Assembly: GCA_016124665.1 (NCBI GenBank)
Contig: WGNH01000005.1
Span: 62,001-126,000 of the forward strand
Direction of reading: 5' to 3'
Length of the DNA: 64,000 nucleotides
DNA from: Alphaproteobacteria bacterium
GTDB lineage: Bacteria; Pseudomonadota; Alphaproteobacteria; Caulobacterales; Maricaulaceae
Shown: piece by piece, positions 28,152 through 39,230 of the stretch
Layout: every line of letters starts with the position of its first letter
Position numbering within the stretch: the first letter of the stretch is position 1
Program-made: the position numbers and the translations under genes
The notes under the pieces: model-generated
The model's database searches: none
Seen by the model: only the letters and a program-made list of their open reading frames with translations
Told to the model about the DNA's origin: nothing

Positions 28152-30404
28152 TTATTCCTCGCCGTTGTCACTCTCTTCGCCGGGAACCGGGAAGCCACGA
28201 TCACGCATCAGCGGGGCGATGTCGGCATCGCGTCCGCGGAAGGCCCGGTAGGCTTCGGCCGGATCGACCGAATTGCGCGGGGCGAACAGGTGCTCGACCA
28301 GCGCCGCCGCAACGGTCTCGTCATAGAAACCGCCGGGCGCTTCGGCAAAGGCTTCTGCCGCATCCGAGGTCAGGACATCGGCCCACATATAGCCGTAATA
28401 GCCCGCGGAATAGCCTTCCCCGGAGAAGATATGGCCGAAATGCGGGCTGCGGTGGCGCATGACCAGCTCGTCCGGCGCGCCGAGACGCTCCATCGTCTCG
28501 CGTTCAAACGCGTCCGGATCAATGCCTGTTGGATCGGTCGTGTGGTAGTACATGTCGACCAGAGCCGAGGCGAGATATTCCGTCGTGGCAAAGCCCTGAT
28601 TGAAGGTTGCGGCGGCCTCGATGCGGGCCACCAGCTCATCCGGCATGGGCTCGCCGGTTTCGACATGGACGAAGTAATTGTCGATCACCTCGTCGGTCGA
28701 GAGCCAGCGCTCCAGCAATTGCGACTGGAATTCGGTGTAGTCGCGCACGCCGCCATTCAGCGTCGGATAGGCGACGTTGGAGGACAGGGTGTGCAGGGCA
28801 TGGCCGAATTCGTGGAAGAAGGTGTTGGCATCATCCCAGGAAATCAGGACGGGCTCACCCGGGGCCGGTTCGACGAAGTTGGAATTGTTCGTCGAGAGCG
28901 GGGTTTCCAGACCGTCATAGGTGGTGTGACCCCGGAAGGAAGATGCCCAGGCGCCCGAGCGTTTTCCGGTGCGGGCAAACGGATCCAGATACCAGACGCC
29001 GACATGGTCGCCGCTGTCGCGGTCGGTGACTTCATAGACGGTGACGTCTTCATGCCAGACCGGGACGGAGCCATCGGTGATCTGTGTGAACTCGAAATTG
29101 AACAGCTCGCCGGAGACGAAGAACATGGCCTGCAGCAGATTGTCGAGCTGCAGATACTGGCGGACCTCGTTGGAGTCGAGCTCGTAACGGTCCTGCCGGA
29201 TCTTTTCCATGTAATAGCGGTAATCCCAGGGTTCGATCGTGATGTTGTCACCGCGGGCATCGGCGAGCGCCTGCATGTCGGCGACTTCTTCCTCGACCCG
29301 GGCCACAGCGGCCGGCCAGACCGCTTCCATCAGTTCCATGGCGCGTTCCGGTGTGCCGGCCATGCGGTTTTCCAGCCGCCACTGGGCGTAATTGTTATAG
29401 CCGAGCAGGCCGACGCGCTCGTGGCGGAGCTGCAGGATTTCGGCAATGATGGCGTTGTTGTCGTACTCATCGCCATTATCGCCGCGATTGTAATAGGTGC
29501 GCCAGACCGTCTCGCGCAGATCGCGCTCGTCAGAGAAGGTGAGGAAAGGGTCCATCGAGGAGCGGGTATTGGTGATGGCGTATTCGCCTTCACGCCCGCG
29601 CTCGGCGGCGGCCGCGGCATAGGCCGAGATCACCGAATCGGAGAGGCCGCTGAGCTGATCTTCCGTGATGTAGGTGACATAGGCCTCCTCGTCATGCAGC
29701 ACATTATTGGCAAATTGCGTGTGCAATTCGGACAGGCGGAGATTGATAGCCGCATAGCGCTCGGCGGCTTCGCCTTCCAGCGTCGCACCATTGCGCGCAA
29801 AGCCGTCGTAAACCAGAGATACGAGGCGCTGCTGATCGGGACGCAGGCTATCGACTTCATCGCCTTCATACACCGCCCGCACACGCTCGAAGAGCGCCTG
29901 ATTCTGGGTGATCTGCGAATTATAGGCCGACAGGCGCGGCGAGAGTTCGCGCTGCAGTTCGCGGAATTCCGGGCTCGACATGTTGGACGACCAGATGCCC
30001 CAGAAATTGAAAACCCGGCCCAATGGCGCGCCGGCCCGTTCCATCGCGACAATCGTGTTCTCGAAGGTCGGCGGTTCCGGATTGTTGGCGATGGCATCGA
30101 TCTCGGCGAGGTGCGCTGCCATGCCGGCCTCGACGGCGGCTTCGAGCTGATCGAGGCTGACCTCGTCGAATTGCGGCACGCCGCCAAAGGGTCCGGACAA
30201 TTCGGCGAGCAGCGGATTGGTCTCCAGCTCGGCCTGCCAGTCCATGGCGCTGTCCTCTGTGGCGGCACCGGCCATCGTGTCATCCATCATGGCGGTTTCG
30301 TTGGCAGTATCGTCCGCACCGGATGCGGTCTCGGCGGCGTCCGGCGCGCAGGCGGCCAGGGTCAGGGCGGCAAGGCTGGTCGTGGTGATCAGAAGGCGTT
30401 TCAT
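28152..30404 (-). CDS. M3 family metallopeptidase (Dcp-like lipoprotein)
   Basis: FFHEFGHALHTLSS (HExxH); lipobox LAACAPD; start at internal Met MKRLLIT. Confidence 0.95.
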   Translation of the reverse strand: MKRLLITTTSLAALTLAACAPDAAETASGADDTANETAMMDDTMAGAATEDSAMDWQAELETNPLLAELSGPFGGVPQFDEVSLDQLEAAVEAGMAAHLAEIDAIANNPEPPTFENTIVAMERAGAPLGRVFNFWGIWSSNMSSPEFRELQRELSPRLSAYNSQITQNQALFERVRAVYEGDEVDSLRPDQQRLVSLVYDGFARNGATLEGEAAERYAAINLRLSELHTQFANNVLHDEEAYVTYITEDQLSGLSDSVISAYAAAAAERGREGEYAITNTRSSMDPFLTFSDERDLRETVWRTYYNRGDNGDEYDNNAIIAEILQLRHERVGLLGYNNYAQWRLENRMAGTPERAMELMEAVWPAAVARVEEEVADMQALADARGDNITIEPWDYRYYMEKIRQDRYELDSNEVRQYLQLDNLLQAMFFVSGELFNFEFTQITDGSVPVWHEDVTVYEVTDRDSGDHVGVWYLDPFARTGKRSGAWASSFRGHTTYDGLETPLSTNNSNFVEPAPGEPVLISWDDANTFFHEFGHALHTLSSNVAYPTLNGGVRDYTEFQSQLLERWLSTDEVIDNYFVHVETGEPMPDELVARIEAAATFNQGFATTEYLASALVDMYYHTTDPTGIDPDAFERETMERLGAPDELVMRHRSPHFGHIFSGEGYSAGYYGYMWADVLTSDAAEAFAEAPGGFYDETVAAALVEHLFAPRNSVDPAEAYRAFRGRDADIAPLMRDRGFPVPGEESDNGEE

Positions 30405-30635
30405 CGGGTTTCTCCCCTTGAATATGTCAATGGTTGACGCGGAACCTAGCGTCACAAGGGGGAATCGCAAATGCCGCAGTGTCGCAGATTGCGGAAGGTT
30501 AATGTTCAATTCCCACCCTGCGGCATTCCGGCGTGTGTCAGCATGCCACATTCTTTTTAAGGGCTTTCCCCTTTTACCTATGATCAGCCTGTGGAATTAT
30601 CGCACGGGACGAATTCTTGATCTGGGGGACTATCC

Positions 30636-32291
30636 ATGTCGCAAGCCACAGCGATGCCGGTAAAATCATCCGGCCTCGACGGTATGCTGATCGGGCTGAT
30701 CTGCATTCTCGGCGCTTTCTGGAGCCTCATGGCAGCTGCCCGCGGCGTTGATCCGCAAATGGTGGCGCATGGCTGGCTGATGCTCGGCGGGTTCATTATC
30801 GGCCTGGTGCTGGTGGTGAATGCCTATTCCGCCAATGGCCGGGTGGAAGAAACCGGGCTGTATCATGACAATGTCATCAAGGCCGGCGCGATTGCGACCA
30901 TGTTCTGGGCCGTGGTCGGCCTTCTGGTCGGTGTGGTGATCGCGCTGCAGCTGGCCTGGCCGAACATCTTCTATTTCGAGCAATTCGGCTTCCTCAATTT
31001 CGGACGCCTGCGGCCGCTGCACACTTCGGCGGTGATCTTCGCCTTCGGCGGCAATGCGCTGATCGCGACCTCCTTCTATGTGGTGCAGCGCACCAGCCGG
31101 GCGCGCCTCGCGGGCGGGCTGTGGCCGTGGTTCGTGTTCTGGGGCTATCAGTTCTTCATCGTCATTGCCGCCTCGGGCTATGTGATGGGCGTCACCCAGG
31201 CGCAGGAATATGCCGAGCCGGAATGGTATGCCGATATCTGGCTGACCCTGGTCTGGGTCGCCTATCTGATGGTTTTCCTGGGCACGCTGTGGAAGCGCAA
31301 GGAGCCGCATATCTATGTGGCGAACTGGTTCTATCTCGCCTTCATCGTGACGATTGCGGTCCTGCATCTGGTCAACAATCTGTCGATCCCCGTCGATCCG
31401 TTCGGCTCGTTCAGCTACCGCGTCTTTTCCGGTGTGCAGAACGCGCTGACGCAATGGTGGTATGGCCACAATGCGGTCGGCTTCTTCCTGACTGCCGGCT
31501 TCCTCGGGATCATGTATTATTTCATCCCCAAACGGGTGGAGCGGCCAGTCTATTCCTACCGTCTCTCCATCGTCCACTTCTGGACGCTGATCTTCATCTA
31601 TATCTGGGCGGGACCCCACCATCTGCACTATACGGCGCTGCCGGAATGGGCGCAGACACTGGGCATGACCTTCTCGGTGATGCTGTGGATGCCGTCCTGG
31701 GGCGGGATGATCAACGGGCTGATGACGCTGTCAGGGGCGTGGGACAAGCTGCGCACCGATCCGGTGGTCCGCATGATGGTGGTCTCGGTGGCCTTCTACG
31801 GCATGTCGACCTTTGAGGGACCGCTGATGAGTATCCGCGCCGTCAACGCGCTGTCCCACTATACGGACTGGACAATCGGCCATGTGCATTCCGGTGCGCT
31901 GGGCTGGGTCGGCATGATCTCCTTCGGGGCGATCTATTGCATGGGCCCCTGGCTGTGGAAGAAGAAGGGCATGTGGAGCCGTGCCCTCATCGAATGGCAT
32001 TTCTGGCTCGCAACGCTGGGCATCCTCCTCTACATCGCGGCGATGTGGCCGTCAGGCATCACGCAAGGGTTGATGTGGCGCGCCTATAATGATCTCGGCT
32101 TCCTCGAATACTCCTTCATCGAGACCGTCGAGGCCATGCATCCCTATTACATCATCCGGGCCGGGGGCGGGCTGCTCTTCCTCGCCGGAGCCATTCTGAT
32201 GGCCTTCAACATGTACAAGACGATCACCGGCGATGTGAGCGAGACCGAAGACGAGGTCACGCCACAACCCCGCGCGATCCCGGCGGAATAG
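30636..32291 (+). CDS. ccoN: cbb3-type cytochrome c oxidase subunit I
   Basis: [25 protein letters not shown]...[20 protein letters not shown]; followed by ccoO/Q/P. Confidence 0.97.
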   Translation: MSQATAMPVKSSGLDGMLIGLICILGAFWSLMAAARGVDPQMVAHGWLMLGGFIIGLVLVVNAYSANGRVEETGLYHDNVIKAGAIATMFWAVVGLLVGVVIALQLAWPNIFYFEQFGFLNFGRLRPLHTSAVIFAFGGNALIATSFYVVQRTSRARLAGGLWPWFVFWGYQFFIVIAASGYVMGVTQAQEYAEPEWYADIWLTLVWVAYLMVFLGTLWKRKEPHIYVANWFYLAFIVTIAVLHLVNNLSIPVDPFGSFSYRVFSGVQNALTQWWYGHNAVGFFLTAGFLGIMYYFIPKRVERPVYSYRLSIVHFWTLIFIYIWAGPHHLHYTALPEWAQTLGMTFSVMLWMPSWGGMINGLMTLSGAWDKLRTDPVVRMMVVSVAFYGMSTFEGPLMSIRAVNALSHYTDWTIGHVHSGALGWVGMISFGAIYCMGPWLWKKKGMWSRALIEWHFWLATLGILLYIAAMWPSGITQGLMWRAYNDLGFLEYSFIETVEAMHPYYIIRAGGGLLFLAGAILMAFNMYKTITGDVSETEDEVTPQPRAIPAE

Positions 32292-32301
32292 GAGCGGCAG
32301 G

Positions 32302-33057
32302 ATGGCTGATACACCGCAAAAACCGAGCTTCCACCAGAAGTTCTTCGAGAAAAACTCGCTGATCCTGACGCTGGGCGTGGTGGTGACCATTTCCATCGGC
32401 GGCATTGTCGAGATTGCCCCGCTTTTCTACCTCAACTCGACCATCGAAGAGGTAGAGGGCGTGCGCCCCTACACGCCGCTGGAGCTGATGGGCCGGCAGA
32501 TCTACATGCGCGAGGGTTGCTATAACTGCCACTCGCAGATGATCCGCCCGCTGCGCGACGAGGTCGAGCGTTATGGCCATTACTCGCTGGCCGCGGAGAG
32601 CATGTATGACCGGCCCTTCCAGTGGGGCTCGAAACGCACCGGTCCGGACCTCGCCCGGGTGGGCGGCCGCTATTCCGATGAATGGCACCGCGACCACCTG
32701 ATCCACCCGCAATCGGTGGTGCCGGAATCCATCATGCCGCCCTATGCCTTCCTGCAGGATGCGGTGCTGGATTATTCCACCATCACCGCGCATTTGCGGG
32801 TCAACCAGTTCCTCGGCGTACCCTATTCGGACGAGGCGGTTGAAAACGCGGTCGCCGATCTGGAAGCACAGGTCGATGAATTCTCGTCCGGCTATGACGA
32901 TCTGATCGCCCGCTATCCCGGAGCCCAGATCCGCAATTTCGACGGCAATGCAGAGGTCATCACCGAGATGGATGCTCTCATCGCCTATCTTCAGGTGCTC
33001 GGCACAATGGTCGATTTCTCGACCTATTCGCCCGACGCCGAAGCCAATCAGCGCTAG
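32302..33057 (+). CDS. ccoO: cbb3-type cytochrome c oxidase subunit II
   Basis: [31 protein letters not shown]...[19 protein letters not shown]. Confidence 0.97.
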   Translation: MADTPQKPSFHQKFFEKNSLILTLGVVVTISIGGIVEIAPLFYLNSTIEEVEGVRPYTPLELMGRQIYMREGCYNCHSQMIRPLRDEVERYGHYSLAAESMYDRPFQWGSKRTGPDLARVGGRYSDEWHRDHLIHPQSVVPESIMPPYAFLQDAVLDYSTITAHLRVNQFLGVPYSDEAVENAVADLEAQVDEFSSGYDDLIARYPGAQIRNFDGNAEVITEMDALIAYLQVLGTMVDFSTYSPDAEANQR

Positions 33058-33068
33058 GAGGCAGCGGC

Positions 33069-33257
33069 ATGTATGAGGCACTGGCCGGTTTCGCGCAGAC
33101 CTGGGGGTTGTTGTTCTTTTTCGCCGTGTTCATCGGCGTTCTGGTCTACGCCCTGTGGCCGAAGAACCGCGAGAAATTCGACGCTGCCGCCCGCATGCCG
33201 CTGAATGATGATGCCCCGCCTTCCGAGGACGGGAAAAAGGACGAATCCAATGTCTGA
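33069..33257 (+). CDS. ccoQ: cbb3-type cytochrome c oxidase subunit CcoQ
   Basis: short single-TM protein (FFFAVFIGVLVYALWPKNREKFDAAARMPL) between ccoO and ccoP. Confidence 0.9.
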   Translation: MYEALAGFAQTWGLLFFFAVFIGVLVYALWPKNREKFDAAARMPLNDDAPPSEDGKKDESNV

Positions 33258-34164
33258 GAAACATATCGATCAGGAAACCGGAACCGAAACGACCGGTCAT
33301 GAGTGGGATGGCATCCGCGAGCTGGACAATCCCCTGCCGCGCTGGTGGCTGTGGATTTTCTATGCCTGTATCGCGTGGTCGGTGGTCTACTGGGTGCTGA
33401 TGCCGGCCTGGCCCGCCCCGCCGGGCATGCAGGGCTTCACCGAAGGCGTGGTCGGCAATTCCGAACGCGTCAATGTCGCCGAGGACATGCAGGCGCTGCA
33501 GGCCTCGCGCTCGGAATTCTTCACCCGGCTGGACGCTGCGGAAAGCTATGACGCCATTGAATCCGATCCGGCTCTGTTCCGGTTCGCGCTGGCGGCCGGC
33601 CAATCCAATTTCGCGAATTTCTGTGCCACCTGCCACGGGGCCGGGGCGCAGGGCTTTACCGGCTATCCCAACCTCAATGATGATGTCTGGCTGTGGGGCG
33701 GCTCGTTCAACGATATCCGCACCACGCTGCTCTATGGCATCCGCTCGGATCATGCCGAGACACGGTATTCGCAAATGCCGGCCTATGGCGCGGACGGGCT
33801 GTTGTCCCGCGAAGAGATCCGCAATGTCCGGGATTATGTGCTCAGCCTGTCGGGCGGGACCGGGTTTGATGCGGCGGCGCTGAGCGCCGGTGCCGAGGTC
33901 TTTGCCAGCCAGTGTGCGACCTGTCATGGCGACAATGGAATGGGCGACCGCAGCCAGGGCGCACCGGACCTGACCGATGCCATCTGGCTTTATGGCGGCA
34001 GCCCGGAACAGGTCGAAAACTCGATCTGGCGCGGGCCCTTCGGCGTCATGCCGGCCTGGGAAGGCCGTCTTGATGATCCGGTGATCACGGCGCTGACGGC
34101 CTATGTCTATTCGCTGGGCGGCGGGGAAGCCGAAACCGCGGCCGAGGGTGCGGCGGGCGAATAA
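33250..34164 (+). CDS. ccoP: cbb3-type cytochrome c oxidase subunit III (dihaem)
   Basis: HEWDGIRELDNPLPRWWLW; two CxxCH motifs (CATCHGAGA, CATCHGDNG); start ATG 33250. Confidence 0.97.
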   Translation: MSEKHIDQETGTETTGHEWDGIRELDNPLPRWWLWIFYACIAWSVVYWVLMPAWPAPPGMQGFTEGVVGNSERVNVAEDMQALQASRSEFFTRLDAAESYDAIESDPALFRFALAAGQSNFANFCATCHGAGAQGFTGYPNLNDDVWLWGGSFNDIRTTLLYGIRSDHAETRYSQMPAYGADGLLSREEIRNVRDYVLSLSGGTGFDAAALSAGAEVFASQCATCHGDNGMGDRSQGAPDLTDAIWLYGGSPEQVENSIWRGPFGVMPAWEGRLDDPVITALTAYVYSLGGGEAETAAEGAAGE

Positions 34165-34206
34165 GCCGCATCCCTTCCTCCACCGGAACAAGGCATAAGT
34201 GCGGAT

Positions 34207-35691
34207 ATGAGCACGGCCCGACATAATCTGATTTCCGCCCCGGGGGTTGCCACCCACGATGTGGAAGCTGTCAACGACGCCAGAAAGCGCAAACTCTACA
34301 AGAAGCGTGAACCCATCTATCCCAAGCTGGTGCACGGTAAATTCCGGCTCGCCAAATGGGTGTTCATGGTGCTGGCGCTGGGGGCGTATTATTTCATTCC
34401 CTTCCTGCGCTGGGACCGTGGCCCGTCAGCGCCGGACCAGGCGGTGCTGATCGATTTTGAAGGCCGGCGCTTCTATTTCTTCTTCATCGAGATCTGGCCG
34501 CAGGAAATTTATTATGTCTCCGGCCTGCTGATCATCGCCGCGCTGGCCCTGTTCCTGGTCTCGGCGCTGTTTGGCCGGGTCTGGTGCGGCTATGCCTGCC
34601 CGCAGACCGTGTGGACGGATCTGTTCATTGCCGTCGAGCGCCTGTTCGAGGGCGACCGCAACAAGCGCATCAAGCTGGACCGGGCGAAATGGTCCTTCGA
34701 CAAGGCGTGGCGGAAAATCGGCAAGCATTCGGTCTGGCTGGTGATAGCCGCGGCGACGGGCGGGGCCTGGATTCTGTATTTCCACGACGCCTATGACACG
34801 CTGTCGCATTTCTTCACCGGCGGATCGCCGATCTCGGCCTATCTCTTCTTCGGGGTTCTGACCTTCACCACCCATACGCTGGCCGGGACCATGCGCGAGC
34901 AGGTGTGCATATACATGTGCCCCTGGCCGCGCATCCAGGCGGCGATGACCGACCGCGATGCGCTCAATGTCGCCTACCGGGTGGATCGCGGCGAACCGCG
35001 CGGGGCTCACAAGAAAGGCGAAAGCTGGGAAGGGCGCGGCGACTGCATCGATTGCAAGGCCTGTGTCGCGGCCTGCCCGATGGGGATTGATATCCGCGAA
35101 GGCTCGCAGCTGGAATGCATCCAGTGTGCGCTGTGCATAGATGCCTGCGATGACATCATGAAGAAGGTGGACCGGCCGACCGGGCTCATCTCCTATGACA
35201 CGGATATTAATATCGACCGCCGCCAGGCCGGGCTGGCGCCGATCTACAAATTCCTGCGGCCGCGTGTTCTGGTCTATGCCTTTGCGCTGGTGATTGCCGG
35301 ATCCATCATGATGTTCGGCCTGACCACGCGCGCCAGCCTGGACGTCAATGTCACGCGCGACCGCAATCCGAATTTCGTGCAATTGTCGGACGGGTCGGTG
35401 CGCAATGGCTATACGCTGAAAGTCATCAACCGCACGCATGAGAACCGGGAATACAGGATCGCCATTGACGGGCCGGAGAGGCTGGAATGGCGGATTCTGG
35501 GCCAGGAATCGGCGCGGGGACTGACCGTGGATGTGCCGGCCGAGCGCACTCAGGATTTCCGCATCTTCCTGACCGTGCCGCGCGAGGCGATCACCGCCAG
35601 CAATCAGAGCGTCATCTTCACCGTGTCGCCGGACGGTTCGGATGAAAGCCGCACCGCAGAGACCGTGTTCCTGTCGGGAGGATCGAGATGA
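34207..35691 (+). CDS. ccoG: cytochrome c oxidase accessory protein CcoG (FixG/RdxA)
   Basis: CGYACPQTVWTDLF; 4Fe-4S motifs CIDCKACVAACPMGIDIREGSQLECIQCALCIDAC. Confidence 0.97.
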   Translation: MSTARHNLISAPGVATHDVEAVNDARKRKLYKKREPIYPKLVHGKFRLAKWVFMVLALGAYYFIPFLRWDRGPSAPDQAVLIDFEGRRFYFFFIEIWPQEIYYVSGLLIIAALALFLVSALFGRVWCGYACPQTVWTDLFIAVERLFEGDRNKRIKLDRAKWSFDKAWRKIGKHSVWLVIAAATGGAWILYFHDAYDTLSHFFTGGSPISAYLFFGVLTFTTHTLAGTMREQVCIYMCPWPRIQAAMTDRDALNVAYRVDRGEPRGAHKKGESWEGRGDCIDCKACVAACPMGIDIREGSQLECIQCALCIDACDDIMKKVDRPTGLISYDTDINIDRRQAGLAPIYKFLRPRVLVYAFALVIAGSIMMFGLTTRASLDVNVTRDRNPNFVQLSDGSVRNGYTLKVINRTHENREYRIAIDGPERLEWRILGQESARGLTVDVPAERTQDFRIFLTVPREAITASNQSVIFTVSPDGSDESRTAETVFLSGGSR

Positions 35692-36146
35692 TCCGGGAGA
35701 TCAAGGGCCATCACGTCCTCATCGGACTGCTGGTGTTTTTTACCGTCATCATTGCCGTCAATGCGGTGTTCCTGACCCAGGCCATCCGCACTTTCCGCGG
35801 CGAGGACGAGCCGCGCTCCTATATCCAGGGCATCAATTACAATGACACGCTGGAGCGCCGCGATGCGCAGGCGGCACTGGGCTGGAGCGCGGTCAGCGCA
35901 GTTGACGCGGAAGGCGTTCGCCTTGAAATCACCGATGCGGACGGGCAGGGCGTGACCGGGCTGATGATGGATGCGCGGCTGCGCCATCCGGCCGATTCCA
36001 GCCTGGACATTCCGCTGACCCTTCGCGGCGATGGTCCGGGCGTATACCGTGCGCAGGCGGAGATACCGTCGGGCCGGTGGACACTGGTGGTCTCGACGCC
36101 GGACGGCCCGCCCTTTGAAATGGAACAGGAGATATGGCTGCAATAG
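35688..36146 (+). CDS. ccoH: FixH family protein
   Basis: GHHVLIGLLVFFTVIIAVNAVFLTQAIRTFRGEDEPRSYIQGINYND; between ccoG and ccoI. Confidence 0.93.
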   Translation: MIREIKGHHVLIGLLVFFTVIIAVNAVFLTQAIRTFRGEDEPRSYIQGINYNDTLERRDAQAALGWSAVSAVDAEGVRLEITDADGQGVTGLMMDARLRHPADSSLDIPLTLRGDGPGVYRAQAEIPSGRWTLVVSTPDGPPFEMEQEIWLQ

Positions 36147-38293
36147 ATGCCAGCGGGATTGATCCGGAAGCCTTTGTGCGCACGCGCGGCGGGCATCAGG
36201 AGATTGATCTGCTTGTTTCCGGCGTGCATTGCGCGGGCTGTATCTCGCGTGTGGAATCGGCGATGCGGGATTATCCCGGCGTGTCCAATGCGCGTCTGAA
36301 CCTGTCGACCGGCCGCCTGTCGCTGGCCTGGAACGGCCCGTCCGGACAGGCCCGGGCGATGGTGAAGCGGCTGGGCGAGATCGGCTATCCGGCCACCCCG
36401 TTCGAGCCGGAGACCGGAGCGGATGCGGCCAGCCAGGAAGAGCGGCGGCTGTTGATCGCAATGGCGGTGGCGGCCTTTGCGACGGCCAATGTCATGCTGT
36501 TTTCGGTCTCGGTCTGGGCCGGAACGGATATGAGCGCACAGACGCGCGACCTGTTTCACTGGCTGTCGGCGCTGATCGCCCTGCCCGCCGTGGCGTTTTC
36601 CGGACGGCCCTTCTTCTCCTCGGCCTGGGCGGCGCTGCGGAACCGGCAGGTCAATATGGATGTGCCGATCTCGCTGGCGGTGACGCTGGCCTGCGGCCTT
36701 TCCCTTTATGAAACCATCAAGGGCGGCGAAGAAGCCTATTTCGATGCCGCTGTGATGCTGCTTTTCTTCCTTCTGATCGGGCGCTGGCTGAACAGCCGGC
36801 TGCGCGCAAAGGCCGGTGCGGCCGCGCGGCAACTGGCGGCGATGCAGGCGAGCACGGCGAACCGCATCGGTGCGGACGGCCAGCTCAAGGCGATTCCCGC
36901 GCGCGATGTCCGGCCCGGCGATCTCCTGCTGGTGGCGGCGGGCGAGAAAATCCCGGTCGATGCCGAGGTGATCGAAGGCACAAGCCAGCTGGATGCCGCG
37001 CTGGTGACCGGAGAGACCCGCCCGGCAGACGCCAGTCCCGGCACGCAGATCTTTTCCGGTATGGTCAATCTCGGCGCGGCGCTGAAGCTGCGGGCGACGG
37101 CGCGGCGCGATGATTCCCTGCTGGCGGAGATCAGCCGGCTGGTTGAAGCGGGCGAGCAGAACCGGTCGCGCTATGTGAAGCTCGCCGATCATGCCGCGCG
37201 GCTCTACGTGCCCATCGTGCATGCGCTGGCGGCGCTGACCCTGGTGGGCTGGCTGGTTGTGGGGGCCGAACCGCGGACCGCCATCATCAATGCGATTGCG
37301 CTGTTGATCATCACATGTCCATGTGCGCTGGCACTGGCCGTTCCGGCGGTGCAGGTCGTGGCCTGCGGGCGGCTCTACAAATCCGGCGTGCTGGTCAAGT
37401 CCGGTGATGCGCTGGAACGTCTCGCCGAAGCCGATGCCGCGGCGTTCGACAAGACCGGAACGCTGACCCTTGGCCGCCCGCAACTGACAAACCGGGCGGC
37501 GATTTCCGACGCTGATTTCGAACTGGCCGCACGTCTGGCCCGCACCAGCCGCCATCCCCTGTCACGGGCGATTGCCGATCTCGCCGGGATGGGCGAGGTG
37601 GCCGATCATGTGGCCGAAACACCCGGCGGCGGGCTGGAAGCCATCATTGCGGGCGAGCGTGTGCGCCTCGGCTCGGCCCACTGGATCGGTGTTGAGTCCA
37701 GTGGCGAGACCGTTTCGGAAGTCTGGCTGCAGGCCGGGGACCGGGAGCCGGTGCGTTTTGCTTTTGCCGACCGGTTGCGCAGCGATGCCGCTGACACTGT
37801 CCGCGCCGTCGAGGCGCTGGGCCTGCCGGCCCGCATCCTGTCCGGCGATCATACCGAAGCCGTGGCCGGGATGGCGCGCGAGCTGGGCATGGAAAGCTGG
37901 CAGGCGGGGCTGAAACCGGCCGAGAAGATTGCGGCGCTGGAAGCGGCCCGCGGCGATCACCGGCATGTGCTGATGGTGGGCGACGGGCTGAATGACGCCC
38001 CGGCGCTGGCGAGTGCCCATGTGTCCATGTCGCTGGCCAGTGCGGCGGATATTTCCAAGGCGGCTGCGGATTTCGTGATCCAGCGCGACCGGCTGTCGGC
38101 CATTCCCGAAGCCATCATCATTGCCCGCAAGGCCAAACGCCGTGTGCTGGAGAATTTCGGCCTGGCAGTGGTCTATAACATGATCGCCGTGCCGCTGGCC
38201 GTGTTCGGATTTGTCACGCCGCTGGTGGCCGCCATTGCCATGTCGGGCTCCTCGCTGCTGGTGACGCTCAACGCCTTGAGGCTGGCGCGCTGA
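36134..38293 (+). CDS. ccoI: copper-translocating P-type ATPase CcoI (FixI)
   Basis: HMA-type GVHCAGC; CPCAL; DKTGTLT; GDGLNDAPAL. Confidence 0.96.
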   Translation: MAAIDASGIDPEAFVRTRGGHQEIDLLVSGVHCAGCISRVESAMRDYPGVSNARLNLSTGRLSLAWNGPSGQARAMVKRLGEIGYPATPFEPETGADAASQEERRLLIAMAVAAFATANVMLFSVSVWAGTDMSAQTRDLFHWLSALIALPAVAFSGRPFFSSAWAALRNRQVNMDVPISLAVTLACGLSLYETIKGGEEAYFDAAVMLLFFLLIGRWLNSRLRAKAGAAARQLAAMQASTANRIGADGQLKAIPARDVRPGDLLLVAAGEKIPVDAEVIEGTSQLDAALVTGETRPADASPGTQIFSGMVNLGAALKLRATARRDDSLLAEISRLVEAGEQNRSRYVKLADHAARLYVPIVHALAALTLVGWLVVGAEPRTAIINAIALLIITCPCALALAVPAVQVVACGRLYKSGVLVKSGDALERLAEADAAAFDKTGTLTLGRPQLTNRAAISDADFELAARLARTSRHPLSRAIADLAGMGEVADHVAETPGGGLEAIIAGERVRLGSAHWIGVESSGETVSEVWLQAGDREPVRFAFADRLRSDAADTVRAVEALGLPARILSGDHTEAVAGMARELGMESWQAGLKPAEKIAALEAARGDHRHVLMVGDGLNDAPALASAHVSMSLASAADISKAAADFVIQRDRLSAIPEAIIIARKAKRRVLENFGLAVVYNMIAVPLAVFGFVTPLVAAIAMSGSSLLVTLNALRLAR

Positions 38294-38502
38294 TGGAAGT
38301 GCTGGTCTATCTCATCCCGATTGCGCTGGGCATGGGAGCGATCGGCCTCGGCGCTTTCCTGTGGACGCTGAAATCGGGCCAGTATGACGATCTGGACGGG
38401 GCCGCCCAGCGCATCCTGATGGAGGATGATGACAGGCCCCTGCCAGACCCGGAGCGTGCTCAGGCCGAGGCGGACGGTCCCGAGGACGTGCACAAATCCT
38501 GA
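38293..38502 (+). CDS. ccoS: cbb3-type oxidase assembly protein CcoS
   Basis: LIPIALGMGAIGLGAFLWTLKSGQYDDLDGAAQRILMEDD. Confidence 0.95.
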   Translation: MEVLVYLIPIALGMGAIGLGAFLWTLKSGQYDDLDGAAQRILMEDDDRPLPDPERAQAEADGPEDVHKS

Positions 38503-39230
38503 TAGGCGCGCCAGCTGGCATGACCCAGCCAGGGGAAGATCACCGCCAGGCCGACCAGGAAGAAGACCGATCCGATGGTGATCCAGAAAGCGATCAGCCA
38601 GGCCCAGGTGAGCATGGCGAAGGGATAGCGGCGCACCGCCGTGACCGAGGCGATCAGGGCGGTGGCGGCATCGACTTCGCGGTCGATCAGCATGGGAAAG
38701 GAAATCACCGAGATCGAGAAGGCGGCAATGGCCAGCGCCGCGCCGATCAGCGTGCCGGCAACGGCCATGGTCATGCCGGCGGGATGGCTCAGCACCCAGG
38801 ACGAGAACTCGGCCAAACTCGTATAATCCTGCGAGGCAAAATAGGCGTAGAGGAATTGCGCGATACGCGCCCAGCCCAGGAGCAATATGATCAGGAGCAG
38901 GCCCAGAAAGGCGACCTGCGAGATTTTCTCGCCGGAGACCAGCCAGATATCGCTGAAGCGGACCGCCTTGCCTTCATCAAGATGCTTGGAGACCTGGTAG
39001 AAGCCGACCGCAAACAGGGGTGCGATCAGGGCAAAGCTGGAGAGCGCGACCGGGATCCATGCTGCCATATCCAGCCACCACAGGCCGGCGGACAGGGCCG
39101 CGCCCAGCGCGACGAATATCAGGCCGTAGCCGATGGACACCACCGGCGCGCGCATGAGATCACTGGCGCCGGCTTTCAGCCAGCGCATGGGCGCGCCCGG
39201 CCGGATGGCATTGAGTTCGATGGCTGGCAT
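38460..39230 (-). CDS. DUF2189 domain-containing membrane protein
   Basis: MRAPVVSIGYGLIFVALGAAL...APLFAVGFYQVSKHLDEGKAV...ISFPMLIDREVDAATALIASVTAV; start at internal Met. Confidence 0.85.
   Translation of the reverse strand: MPAIELNAIRPGAPMRWLKAGASDLMRAPVVSIGYGLIFVALGAALSAGLWWLDMAAWIPVALSSFALIAPLFAVGFYQVSKHLDEGKAVRFSDIWLVSGEKISQVAFLGLLLIILLLGWARIAQFLYAYFASQDYTSLAEFSSWVLSHPAGMTMAVAGTLIGAALAIAAFSISVISFPMLIDREVDAATALIASVTAVRRYPFAMLTWAWLIAFWITIGSVFFLVGLAVIFPWLGHASWRAYQDLCTSSGPSASA

Noticed and set aside
28143-30437. 764-aa plus-strand ORF opposite the M3 peptidase gene
   Set aside because: Antisense shadow ORF; the minus-strand HExxH peptidase is clear and the plus-strand product has no family signature.
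30405-30635. FNR/FixK-type box upstream of ccoN
   Set aside because: Only half-site-like TTGATC/TGATCA pieces seen, no TTGAT-N4-ATCAA palindrome.
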